NCBI GenBank assembly: GCA_963825405.1
Contig: CAWGTB010000005.1
Span: 781,211-845,210, forward strand
DNA length: 64,000 bases
Direction of reading: 5' to 3'
DNA from: JACPNO01 sp963825405
GTDB lineage: Bacteria > Acidobacteriota > Terriglobia > Bryobacterales > Bryobacteraceae
In this document: positions 1 through 8,208 of the stretch, one piece after another
Position numbering within the stretch: position 1 is the stretch's first letter
How the letters are laid out: each line of letters starts with the position of its first letter
Made by a program: the position numbers and the translations under genes
Notes under the pieces: model-generated
What the model saw: only the letters and a program-made list of their open reading frames with translations
Databases searched by the model: none
Told to the model about the DNA's origin: nothing

Positions 1-2
1 AC

Positions 3-140
3 CAGGCCGATTGGGCTGTTCTGTCGGAACAAGCGAGCGCGCTATCTGAGCTGCAGCGATTCAGCAGTCCGGCGCAAACACACCGCGCCGTTCGTCCGTG
101 GACAGACGACTACAGCAACCTGTTCGGCATTCTGAAGTGA
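3..140 (+). CDS. C-terminal fragment, possibly of a spermidine-synthase-like protein
   Basis: An open frame enters from the left edge and stops with TGA at 138-140. The 45 visible residues end in PWTDDYSNLFGILK. A similar acidic WTDDYSN tail is, from memory, common at the C-terminus of spermidine-synthase-like and fused MFS/spermidine-synthase proteins in Acidobacteriota, which is the only basis for the suggested family. The rest of the gene lies outside the window. The 59 bases before the next start codon show no terminator, so this gene and the aminotransferase could be co-transcribed. Confidence 0.45.
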   Translation, partial: QADWAVLSEQASALSELQRFSSPAQTHRAVRPWTDDYSNLFGILK

Positions 141-199
141 TCGAGCTTCGCTATCATCAAAGATTATGAAGCTGTCACCTTTCCTCTCTGGATATTTGG

Positions 200-1276
200 A
201 TGGAGCAGAAATTTTCTGCCGATCCGCCTATCGAATTCGACCTGGCATCCAGCACCGGACCCGTCTGGACAATGCGCGAACTACTCGCGCTGGGCGACGC
301 CGGCGATCAGGAGCGGCTGCTCGACACCAAGCTGATCTACACCAGTCCCGCCGGCTCGGACGAACTGCGGCACGAGATCGCCGCTTTGCAGAATGTCGAT
401 CCGAGCGAGGTCCAGGTGATGACGGGCGCCGCCGAAGCGCTGCTGCTGTTGTTCTTCCTCGAAGCCGCGCCGGGCGTCAATGTGGTGCTGCCCAATCCGG
501 GATTTCCCACCAACACGGCGCTGGCGGAATCGCTCGGCATGGAAATTCGCTACTACACGCTGCGCGCTGAGAATCAGTTCCGCGTCGATCTGGACGAGGT
601 CCGGGGCCTGGTCGACCATAACACGCGCATCCTGCTGGTGAACTCGCCGCACAATCCAACCGGCGCTGTTTTGAGCGATCGCGAAATGGAAAGCCTGCAC
701 GATTTCGCCGTCGAGCGCGGCATCCAGTTTGTTTCCGACGAAGTTTATCACCCGGTGTACCACGGCGAGGCGATGCGTTCGGCATCGCGGCTTCCGCATG
801 CAACCGTGCTGGGCGATTTTTCCAAAGCGCTTTGCCTGAGCGGCCTGCGTGTAGGTTGGATCATCGAGCGGGACGCCGCGCGGCGTAAGCGCTATCTAAA
901 CGGGCGCAGCTATTTCACGGTATCCAACACCGCCGTGAGCGAGGGCCTGGCTACGATAGCCCTGCGGCATCGGGACACGATTTACGGGCGCGCGCGTAAA
1001 GTGGCAGCCGCCAACCTGGCATTGCTCGATCAGGTTTTCGCGGAGCATGGCGATCTCTTGCACTGGGTGCGGCCGCAGGGCGGGATGACCGCGTTTCCAA
1101 GGCTCGCGAGCGGAGAGGATGCCCGCGAATTCTGCGGCCGGCTACTCAAGCGCGGCGTAATGATCGCACCCGGCGATTGCTTCGGTATGCCCTCGCATTT
1201 CCGGCTGGGTTTCGCCGCCAGCGGCGCGCGTTTTCCGCAGGCGCTGGAACGCTTCGCGGAATTTCTGAAAAACTGA
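200..1276 (+). CDS. PLP-dependent aminotransferase, class I/II
   Basis: A 358-residue fold-type I aminotransferase. The family landmarks are in order: NSPHNPTG at about residue 150, SDEVYHPVYHG (the Asp that contacts the pyridine nitrogen of PLP) at about 178, and the Schiff-base lysine in GDFSKALCLSGLRVGW at about 205. It lacks a signal peptide and should act on an amino or oxo acid in the cytoplasm. The substrate cannot be told from sequence, and the neighbours (polyamine-like fragment upstream, UDP-glucose dehydrogenase convergent downstream) do not define a pathway. The ATG at 200 gives a normal N-terminus; the frame is intact and of usual length. Confidence 0.85.
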   Translation: MEQKFSADPPIEFDLASSTGPVWTMRELLALGDAGDQERLLDTKLIYTSPAGSDELRHEIAALQNVDPSEVQVMTGAAEALLLLFFLEAAPGVNVVLPNPGFPTNTALAESLGMEIRYYTLRAENQFRVDLDEVRGLVDHNTRILLVNSPHNPTGAVLSDREMESLHDFAVERGIQFVSDEVYHPVYHGEAMRSASRLPHATVLGDFSKALCLSGLRVGWIIERDAARRKRYLNGRSYFTVSNTAVSEGLATIALRHRDTIYGRARKVAAANLALLDQVFAEHGDLLHWVRPQGGMTAFPRLASGEDAREFCGRLLKRGVMIAPGDCFGMPSHFRLGFAASGARFPQALERFAEFLKN

Positions 1277-1298
1277 AGCGCGCGAAAGAAACTTTTCT

Positions 1299-1322
1299 CG
1301 CAGAGGCGCAGAGAACGCAGAG
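1299..1322. repeat. Three CGCAGAG units between convergent genes
   Basis: Between the ends of the aminotransferase and ugd the heptamer CGCAGAG occurs at 1299-1305, 1307-1313 and 1316-1322, separated by 1-2 bases and flanked by T-rich and A-rich edges. Repeats built from this heptamer are, from memory, scattered through intergenic regions of many unrelated bacteria. I see only this copy in the window. It does not form an obvious stem-loop, so it is not annotated as a terminator. Confidence 0.5.
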
Positions 1323-1329
1323 AAAACCG

Positions 1330-2749
1330 TTAGCGTGTGACTGCCGGCGGCTCATTTTTCAATGTGGCCGTGCGCGGACGCCCGATGCAGGTGTAGTCGA
1401 AACCGGCATCGCGCGCCTGCTCAGGCTCGTACAAATTTCTTCCATCGACCAGAATCGGCTTGCGCCATGGAGCGCGCCATCTGCGCCAGATCGAGTTTGC
1501 GGAACTCGTTCCACTCGGTCACCAGAACCACGGCATCGGCGCCGCTGGCTGCATCCAGCGCGGATTCGCAGTACTGGATTTTCAAGCCCGGGTTTTGCGC
1601 GCGGCAGGCCGGCATGGCGATCGGATCGTAAGCTTTCACGCGCGCGCCCATTTGCAGCAGGCGGTCGGCAATCTCCAGGCTGGGAGCATCGCGCAGATCG
1701 TCGGTCTCGGGCTTGAACGCCAGACCTAGCAGCGCAATGGTGCGGCCCTTGAGGATGAAAAGCTTTTCCTGGAGTTTCTGGATCACTAGTTGGCGTTGCG
1801 CTCGATTTACGGCCAGCGCCGCTTCGAGTAGGGGCGCCTTGCATCCGTACTCGGTCGCGGTGTGCAGCAGCGATTGAATGTCTTTGCCGAAGCAGCTTCC
1901 GCCCCAGCCGATTCCCGCGTTGAGGAAGCGTGAACCGATGCGCGAATCGAGACCGATGCCCGACATCACTTCCTTGGCGTCGGCGCCCAGGCGCTCGCAG
2001 AGATTTGCCATTTCGTTGGCGAATCCGATCTTCATCGCCAGAAACGTGTTGGCGGCGTACTTGATCATTTCCGCGCTGGTCAGGGTGGTCATCACCAGCG
2101 GAACGCGGCTGAAATCGCGCGGACGCGGCAAGTTTTGCGGAGCGGTGAAGCGCTGCTCGATCAGCGGCTCGTACAGTTTGCGCAGCACTGCCATAGTGCG
2201 CTCATCCTCCGCGCCCAGCACGACGCGTTCGGGATAGAGCGAATCGGCGAGCGCGCTGCCTTCGCGCAGGAATTCCGGGTTGCTGGCTACGCCGAAACTG
2301 ATGCGCTTCTGATCTTCCGGATGCGCCTCGCGAATTCCCTCGCGCACCAGGGTGTCCACCAGGTTCCCCGAGCCCACCGGCACCGTGGATTTATTGACGA
2401 CGACGCGATAGCGCTCGCCGTCCATGCTGGCTCCGATGCTGCGCGCGGCGGCTTCCAGGAACGAGAGATCGGATTCGCCCGATGTGCGCGGCGGCGTTCC
2501 TACTGCGATGAAAATGACATCGCTCTCCGTGACCGGCGCTGCGAGGTCGGTGGTGAAATCGATCGAGCCCGCGCCCGGCGCCGCGATCAACTCGGCAAGA
2601 TGCGGTTCATAGATCGGCATCTCGCCGCGGGCGAGCTTTGCAACCTTGGCTGCGTCGGTGTCGACGCATGTCACGCGGTGGCCCAGGTACGCAAGGCAGG
2701 CGCCCGTTACGGCGCCTACGTAGCCCGTTCCAATCACGGTTACCCGCAT
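1330..2749 (-). CDS. ugd: UDP-glucose 6-dehydrogenase, C-terminal +1 frameshift
   Basis: Oxidises UDP-glucose to UDP-glucuronate with two NAD+. The N-terminus MRVTVIGTGYVG is the Rossmann glycine-rich loop, and the catalytic cysteine lies in GWGGSCFGKDIQSL at about residue 260. The start at 2749 begins directly at this Rossmann strand; an in-frame ATG at 2767 would add six residues. Near the end the frame breaks at about 1462 (+ strand). Removing one base there restores the family ending KPILVDGRNLYEPEQ and extends the protein to a stop at 1330; unrepaired, it stops at 1421. The product could feed the UDP-glucuronate decarboxylase-like enzyme at 38 kb. It is divergent from the response regulator at 2838. 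Confidence 0.9.
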
Positions 2750-2837
2750 ACGTATGAATCGTAGCACGCAGTCCTAAAATGCGATCCTGGCCATAAGTTA
2801 GCTATTCTGGCTACTTCCGGCCCCGGTTTTTGCCCCC

Positions 2838-3512
2838 ATGCAGACCATTCTGGTAATCGACGACGACGAGAGCCTGCGCGACACAATCGGTGTCATGCTG
2901 GAGCAGGAAGGGTTTCGCGCGGTCCTCGAAGCGGACGGCAGAGCGGGATTCGAAAAGGCGCTTCTGCTGAAGCCCGACCTGGTTCTGGTGGATCTGCGCC
3001 TGCCGAGCATGAGCGGCGTCGACATCTGCAAACAGCTCCGCGCGGCGCAGATGAAAACGCCCATCATCGTGCTGAGCGCGCTCGGCGATGAAGTGGATAA
3101 AGTTCTCCTGCTCGAAATCGGCGCCGACGACTACGTGGTCAAGCCCTTCGGCTCCCGCGAGCTGCTGGCGCGGATTCGCGCGATCCTACGGCGCCTCGCG
3201 CCCGATGCCCACAAAATCATTCACTTCAGCGACACCGAAGTGGATTTCGAGCGGCGCATGGTAACGCGGCACGGCGAGGAACTGAAATTGACACCCGCCG
3301 AATACAACCTGCTGACCTATTTCCTGCAGAATCCCGATCGGCCGCTGACGCGCGACATGATCCTGAATTCTGTCTGGGGCTACCAATCGTTCCCCAACAC
3401 GCGCACGGTTGACGCGCACGTGGTCAAACTGCGCCAGAAGCTGGAACCCGATCCGAACACACCGCGCCATTTTCTGACCGTGCACGGCATCGGTTACCGG
3501 TTCATTCCCTGA
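2838..3512 (+). CDS. OmpR/PhoB-family response regulator
   Basis: A 224-residue transcription factor. The receiver domain (residues 1-118) has the acidic pair DDD near residue 8, the phosphoacceptor Asp in LVDLRLPSMSG at about 54, the switch residue in VLSALGD and the conserved Lys in DDYVVKPFG. The C-terminal winged helix (about 128-224) shows LTPAEYNLLTYF and TVDAHVVKLRQKLE. It is transcribed divergently from ugd. No kinase is adjacent, but a histidine kinase lies 2.6 kb downstream at 6085 in the same direction. A TTAACA direct repeat just after the gene (3561-3577) is the type of site this family binds. Confidence 0.92.
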   Translation: MQTILVIDDDESLRDTIGVMLEQEGFRAVLEADGRAGFEKALLLKPDLVLVDLRLPSMSGVDICKQLRAAQMKTPIIVLSALGDEVDKVLLLEIGADDYVVKPFGSRELLARIRAILRRLAPDAHKIIHFSDTEVDFERRMVTRHGEELKLTPAEYNLLTYFLQNPDRPLTRDMILNSVWGYQSFPNTRTVDAHVVKLRQKLEPDPNTPRHFLTVHGIGYRFIP

Positions 3513-3560
3513 GCCCCGGCGCCCAGGCCGATTTATGAAACAATCGAACGGACGGCAGCT

Positions 3561-3577
3561 TTAACACTTTGTTAACA
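3561..3577 (+). promoter_or_regulatory. TTAACA-N5-TTAACA direct repeat, candidate response-regulator site
   Basis: Two exact TTAACA hexamers (3561-3566 and 3572-3577) are separated by five bases, an 11-bp period. That places both on the same face of the helix, as for PhoB/OmpR dimers, and it matches the PhoP box pattern of Bacillus (TTAACA repeats with about 5-bp spacing). The site lies 44 bp upstream of the receiver-protein gene that opens the porin-cupredoxin-kinase block. Binding is inference. Confidence 0.4.
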
Positions 3578-3620
3578 TCGCTGCCGCATCGCGCGCAGCC
3601 AGGTTCGACAAAATGGAGCT

Positions 3621-4040
3621 GTGGTGGAATCCTCAGAACCCCGGAGCCGTACCGTATTGATCGTCGAAGATGCCGAGCCATCGGCGGCGACGCTGGAGAT
3701 CGCGCTGCTGGCGATACCAGGCGTCGCGGTGAGAGTGGTATCAGGCGCGCGCCAGGCCATCGAGATACTGGAGAACCCGGAGGCGCAAGTTCACGCGTTA
3801 GTCACCGATCTGCACATGCCACTGATGGATGGTTTTGAGCTGGTCGGAAAAGTGCGCTTGCCCGGCCGCTACCACTCCCTTCCCATTGTGGTGATCAGCG
3901 GCGACTCCGATCCGCGGACGCCCGAGCGTGTCTTTCGTCTGGGCGCCAATGCTTACTTCCCGAAGCCTTTCTCGCCCGCCCAGGTGCGGCGAAAAGTGGA
4001 GCAACTACTCAATGCGAATGATTCTGTCCGTGTCCCGTAG
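3621..4040 (+). CDS. Single-domain response regulator (receiver only)
   Basis: A 139-residue stand-alone receiver domain with an N-terminal acidic pair (IVEDAEPS), the phosphoacceptor in LVTDLHMPLMDGFELV, and the conserved Lys in ANAYFPKPFSPAQV. There is no output domain, so it probably passes phosphate on or acts by protein contact. The start is GTG at 3621, or GTG at 3624; an ATG at 3613 is in another frame. Its 3' end overlaps the next gene by 29 bp, suggesting translational coupling to the porin-like gene and co-regulation with the kinase further down. Confidence 0.85.
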   Translation: MVESSEPRSRTVLIVEDAEPSAATLEIALLAIPGVAVRVVSGARQAIEILENPEAQVHALVTDLHMPLMDGFELVGKVRLPGRYHSLPIVVISGDSDPRTPERVFRLGANAYFPKPFSPAQVRRKVEQLLNANDSVRVP

Positions 4041-5376
4041 TGTTGCCATTATCTGCGTCGTGTTCCTGTTTGCCGGCGTCAGTCCGCAGGCGGCGCGTGC
4101 ACAGGCCGCCGATCCACTCAACCAGATTCTCGAGCGCCTGGAGCGTCTCGAGAAAGAGAATCACGAACTCGCGGAGGAGGTCCGCGCATTGCGGCGCGAT
4201 CTCGCCGTCGCGCATACCGACTCAGGCGAACGCCTGGCCGCGGTCGAAGAGAAAGCCGCTATTCAGGAGAATCGCGTGGAAGAACAGGCGCAAACCAAAG
4301 TAGAATCCTCCCAGCGCCTGCCTATCAGAATCACCGGCATGATGCTGTTCAACACGTTTCTGAATTCGCGCCAAACCGGCGGCGTCGAAAGCCCGCAGGT
4401 GGCTCCGGCGAGTGGGGGCGCGCTCTCGGGTGGTGCCACGCTCCGCCAAACGCAATTGGGACTAGACTATCGCGGGTCGCAGACGCTGTGGGGCGGCCAG
4501 GTGCATGGCTCAGTGATGATGGATTTCTTTAGCGGCAACGGGCAAGGCTCCGATTCGCTGGTTCGCCTGCGCACGGCCCGATTGGACATTGACTGGGGGT
4601 CGACCAGTCTGATGGTCGGCCAGGACAAGTCGATCCTCTCGCCGCGTGAGCCCAATTCCCTGGCCAGCGTCGGCTATCCCGCCCTCAGCGATTCCGGCAA
4701 CCTCTGGCGCTGGGAGCCGCAGGTGCGTCTGGAACAACGCTTCCGGTTGGCCGACGATACCGGAATTCGCGCGCAAGTGAGCGTATTCGCCACCGACGAG
4801 ACTTATTCCTATGTTCCAAGCACGGTGGCGATCCAGCCGTACCGTCCCGCGCTGCAAGGGCGCCTGGAACTCTGGCACCGCTTGGCGGGAGAGCACCGCC
4901 GCATTGCGATCGCCCCCGGCTTTCACACCTCCAGTACGCACGTTGCCGGAACCACTGTGCCTTCGCACATGTTTTCGGTGGACTGGTTCGCCAATCCCTG
5001 GAGCCGGCTGGAATTCAGCGGCACGTTTTTCACCGGACAAAACATTGCCAACCTGGGCGGCTTGTATCAGGGCTTCACGGTGTTTGGTCCGGGTTATGTG
5101 ATTCCGGTGCATTCAACCGGCGGATGGGCGCAGTTGAGCTATCTTGCCACCCCGCGGCTCTCCTTCAATCTGTACAGTGGCCAGCAGGATAATCGCGACA
5201 GAGATTTGTACTACACAGGGATCGGCAGGAATTTCAGCTACGCCGGGAATATGATGTATCGTCTTGCGCCCAACGTCATCGTGAGCCTCGAATCCGGCCA
5301 GGTGCGCACGCTGTATTTGGGACGTGGTAACCAATTGAACAATCGCTATGACCTGGCTTTTGCATATCTGTTCTAG
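4012..5376 (+). CDS. Outer-membrane beta-barrel, porin-like
   Basis: About 454 residues. The start at 4012 (or ATG 4018) gives a Sec signal peptide ending near ARAQA. A short coiled coil follows (ILERLERLEKENHELAEEVRALRR is the heptad region, about residues 38-62), then alternating aromatic beta-strands and a terminal aromatic (...LAFAYLF), as expected for BAM-dependent insertion. The coiled-coil-plus-barrel plan resembles trimeric porins of the DcaP or phosphate-selective type, but no substrate can be assigned. It overlaps the receiver gene upstream and the cupredoxin gene downstream (29 bp each). Confidence 0.75.
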   Translation: MRMILSVSRSVAIICVVFLFAGVSPQAARAQAADPLNQILERLERLEKENHELAEEVRALRRDLAVAHTDSGERLAAVEEKAAIQENRVEEQAQTKVESSQRLPIRITGMMLFNTFLNSRQTGGVESPQVAPASGGALSGGATLRQTQLGLDYRGSQTLWGGQVHGSVMMDFFSGNGQGSDSLVRLRTARLDIDWGSTSLMVGQDKSILSPREPNSLASVGYPALSDSGNLWRWEPQVRLEQRFRLADDTGIRAQVSVFATDETYSYVPSTVAIQPYRPALQGRLELWHRLAGEHRRIAIAPGFHTSSTHVAGTTVPSHMFSVDWFANPWSRLEFSGTFFTGQNIANLGGLYQGFTVFGPGYVIPVHSTGGWAQLSYLATPRLSFNLYSGQQDNRDRDLYYTGIGRNFSYAGNMMYRLAPNVIVSLESGQVRTLYLGRGNQLNNRYDLAFAYLF

Positions 5377-6088
5377 CAGCCTCTTCATCCTCGCCTGGAT
5401 AGCAGGGCCGTTGGCTGCATCCTCGGTGCGCGGACAAGTGGAGCTTGTGGATTCCCGTTCCAGCAGCGTGCGCAAGTATAAAGACTATGCGGGAGTGGTG
5501 GTCTGGCTGGAGTCTGTCTCTCCAGCGGCCAGCCGTCCCCCCGCATCCGGCGCACCACCGGTTTTCGAAATGAAGCAAAAGGACAAAATGTTTGTCCCGC
5601 ACGTGCTGGCTATTCCGGTGGGAGCTGCGGTGGCGTTTCCCAATCTCGATCCGATTTTCCACAACGCTTTTTCGAATTTCAACGGGCAGCTTTTCGATGT
5701 CGGCCTTTACAGGCCGGGTACCAGCCGTACGGTTCGCTTTCAGCGGGAAGGCGTCGTGCGGGTGTTCTGCAATATTCATCCCACCATGAGCGCCGTCATC
5801 ATGGTGCTCAAGGAACCGTACTTCGCTATTTCGGGAAAAACGGGAGCCTTCGAAATTTCCGGCGTGCCGGCGGGCGAATACCGCCTCCATATGTTTCATG
5901 AACGGTCAACGGCCGAAGCGCTGCAATCCGTCGAGCGCCAGATCGTGGTGCAGGACACTGCCGTGGTGCTGCCGCTCATTCAGATCTCGGAAGCCGGATA
6001 TCTATCGGCTCCGCACACCAACAAGTACGGCAAGCCCTATCCGCGCGTGATCGAAGATCACCGCATCTATCAGGAATCGGACCAATGA
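5348..6088 (+). CDS. Secreted cupredoxin-domain protein (methylamine-utilisation-like)
   Basis: A 246-residue exported protein with a signal peptide in the first 25 residues. The cupredoxin core (about residues 80-160) has type-1 copper ligand candidates in the expected order: His in FPNLDPIFHNAFS, then Cys, His and Met in VFCNIHPTMSAVIM. A small carboxypeptidase-regulatory-like fold follows (GAFEISGVPAGEYRLHMFHE). Proteins of this build are often annotated methylamine utilisation protein without proof. It overlaps the porin gene by 29 bp and the kinase start by 4 bp (ATGA), so a periplasmic copper or redox input to the kinase is a reasonable inference. Confidence 0.75.
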   Translation: MTWLLHICSSSLFILAWIAGPLAASSVRGQVELVDSRSSSVRKYKDYAGVVVWLESVSPAASRPPASGAPPVFEMKQKDKMFVPHVLAIPVGAAVAFPNLDPIFHNAFSNFNGQLFDVGLYRPGTSRTVRFQREGVVRVFCNIHPTMSAVIMVLKEPYFAISGKTGAFEISGVPAGEYRLHMFHERSTAEALQSVERQIVVQDTAVVLPLIQISEAGYLSAPHTNKYGKPYPRVIEDHRIYQESDQ

Positions 6089-7884
6089 GGCTTCCGCGTT
6101 TTTCCCGGCTTTCGCTGCTCTGGAAGATTTTGCTGTCGACATCAGTGGCAATTACCGCGTTGTTCACCATCGCCGGGTGGATGGTGCTCCATGATGCGCT
6201 TGAGACTACAACTCGCGGCCTTGAAGAGGAAGTGCAAGCCAGCTTCCAGGCGTATCGTTCGCTGTGGCAATCGCGCGCCGAAAAGCTGGCGTCGATGAGC
6301 CTCATTCTCAGCGCGATGTCCGATGTGCGCGCGGCCTTCAGCACCGGGGATCAGGCCACCATCCGCGACACCGCCGGCGAGTTGTGGGCGCGGGTTTCCG
6401 AAGAAAACGCCTTGTTTCTGGTGACAGATCCCAAAGGCAAACCGATTGCCTCTCTCAGCGGCATTCCTGACCAGGGCTTGTGGGGCCATTCCACGCTGGT
6501 GCCGGCCGCGTCCAAACGATTTCCCCGGCAAACCTCAGGAATCATTCCGGCAGGCGGCTATCTTTATCAGGTTGCCGTGACGCCGGTCTACGTACAGTCG
6601 GCGCGCGGCCTGGCACTGCTCAACGTACTGGTTGCCGGAAACCGCGTGGATGCTTTGGTGGCCCAGCGGTTGAAGGAAGCCACCGGCGGCAGCGAGTTTT
6701 TGTTTTTGTCCGGAGGGCAGGTGATGGCGTCGACCCTCAATCCACGCGCCACCGCCGAGCTGGCAAGGAAACTGGTGGCGAGTGCGGGCGGCCCCGCGGC
6801 GGCGCGCATCAGCGATGGCGTCATCGAGTATGCGCCGCTCATGACGCCACTCGAAGACATCGAGGGCAAGCCGATCGGCGAGTTATGGATTCTGCGATCG
6901 TTTGAGAACGCCCGTCAGCGGCTGGCGGTGTTGCGCCGCAACATGATTCTGCTGGGCCTGGCGGCAGTGCTGGTCGGTCTCGCACTCACGTATCTTTTGG
7001 CGCGAAAAATCGTGCGGCCAGTGGAAACACTGGATCGCGCCGCCGCGGAAGTTTCGCGCCAAAATTACGACTATCGCGTGCCAGTAGAAGGCCTGGACGA
7101 GCTCGGCCGCCTGGCGCAAACTTTCAACGACATGTGTACTTCGATTCAAAGCGCGCGCCAGGAGCTGATCCGCCATGAACGCATTTCGACCATCGGCCGG
7201 CTTTCCAGCTCCATCGTGCACGACCTGCGCAATCCCCTGGCGGCGATTTACGGCGGCTCCGAGATGCTGGTGGATTCGGACTTGGCGCCGGCGCAGGTGA
7301 AGCGTCTGGCGGCCAATCTTTATCGTGCTTCGCGGCGCATTCAGGAATTACTGCAGGACCTGGTCAACGTGGGGCGCGGCAAGACCGAGGGCGCCGAGAT
7401 TTGCCGGCTGGGCGAAGTAGCCAGGGCTGCCGTTGAGTCGCTCGCGGCGACGGCGGAAGCGCAGAGTGTCAGCGTGCTCGTTGACGTTCCGGACTCCATC
7501 GAGCTGCCCTTGGAGCGCGCCCGCATGGAGCGGGTCTTCATCAATCTAATTTCCAACGCGCTGGAGGCCATGCCTGCGGGCGGAGCCGTTCGTATCGCCG
7601 CGACCCTCGAAGAGCACGCCGCGCTGGTCGAAGTGAGCGATAATGGGCCGGGCATCGCGCCCCAGGTGCAAGCACACATGTTCCAGCCTTTCGCGAGTTC
7701 CGGCAAGAAAGACGGTTTGGGATTAGGCCTCGCGCTCTCCCGGCAGACCGTGCTCGATCACGGCGGCGATATGTGGGTGGAATCGAAACCTGGCCTGGGC
7801 GCGCACTTTCTCTTTCGGCTGCCGTTGGAGAAGCCGGCTATGTCAGCCGCGAGGCAGGTGGCGTCATCGCTGCAGCAGGTCTAG
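6085..7884 (+). CDS. Membrane sensor histidine kinase (HAMP-HisKA-HATPase)
   Basis: 599 residues. TM1 is at about 10-32, a large periplasmic sensor region at about 33-280 (Cache-like by position, not by a motif I can name), TM2 at about 285-305 and a HAMP linker. The phosphoacceptor His lies in SSIVHDLRNPLAAI at about residue 379. The ATPase domain has the N box (NLISNALEAM), G1 (VSDNGPGIA) and G2 (GLGLGLALS). It is coupled to the cupredoxin gene by an ATGA overlap. Likely partners are the receiver proteins at 2838 and 3621. Confidence 0.88.
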   Translation: MRLPRFSRLSLLWKILLSTSVAITALFTIAGWMVLHDALETTTRGLEEEVQASFQAYRSLWQSRAEKLASMSLILSAMSDVRAAFSTGDQATIRDTAGELWARVSEENALFLVTDPKGKPIASLSGIPDQGLWGHSTLVPAASKRFPRQTSGIIPAGGYLYQVAVTPVYVQSARGLALLNVLVAGNRVDALVAQRLKEATGGSEFLFLSGGQVMASTLNPRATAELARKLVASAGGPAAARISDGVIEYAPLMTPLEDIEGKPIGELWILRSFENARQRLAVLRRNMILLGLAAVLVGLALTYLLARKIVRPVETLDRAAAEVSRQNYDYRVPVEGLDELGRLAQTFNDMCTSIQSARQELIRHERISTIGRLSSSIVHDLRNPLAAIYGGSEMLVDSDLAPAQVKRLAANLYRASRRIQELLQDLVNVGRGKTEGAEICRLGEVARAAVESLAATAEAQSVSVLVDVPDSIELPLERARMERVFINLISNALEAMPAGGAVRIAATLEEHAALVEVSDNGPGIAPQVQAHMFQPFASSGKKDGLGLGLALSRQTVLDHGGDMWVESKPGLGAHFLFRLPLEKPAMSAARQVASSLQQV

Positions 7885-7888
7885 CGGT

Positions 7889-8194
7889 CTAATTGTGACG
7901 GCCGTTGGTGCCTTTTTTTAGGAAGGCTTCCATGAAGCGATCGAACTTCTTGTCAGTGCGATGTTGTGATTCGATCAGAGCTTTGAGTCGCTCATCGGTA
8001 GCCGCCATCGCCTGTTCCGTGCGCTTCTGGGCGGCGGCCAAGGCATTCACTCTCTTGTCCGTGGCCAGCATGGCTTTCGCGCCCATGCGCATCAGCTTGG
8101 TAATTCCATCCAAGCGTTTGTCGATTCGATCCATACGGACCTCGGCTCGAGCCTGATGTTCCAACAGAAACTCGATCGTCTTTTCGACGTTCAT
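7889..8194 (-). CDS. Small coiled-coil protein, unknown function
   Basis: A 101-residue, highly charged, almost wholly helical protein with heptad spacing (for example EVRMDRIDKRLDGITKL and QAMAATDERLKALIESQ), no signal peptide and no membrane segment. The start MNVEKTIEF at 8194 is chosen because the upstream in-frame extension is merely the antisense of the neighbouring gene. Similar short coiled-coil proteins are common and uncharacterised in Acidobacteriota and Cyanobacteria. It is convergent with the histidine kinase, four bases away. Confidence 0.65.
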   Translation of the reverse strand: MNVEKTIEFLLEHQARAEVRMDRIDKRLDGITKLMRMGAKAMLATDKRVNALAAAQKRTEQAMAATDERLKALIESQHRTDKKFDRFMEAFLKKGTNGRHN

Positions 8195-8208
8195 GTAGCC
8201 ATCGTAGC

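Noticed and set aside
2135..2764. 209-codon plus-strand open frame
   Set aside because: Antisense to ugd, whose Rossmann and catalytic motifs are unmistakable.
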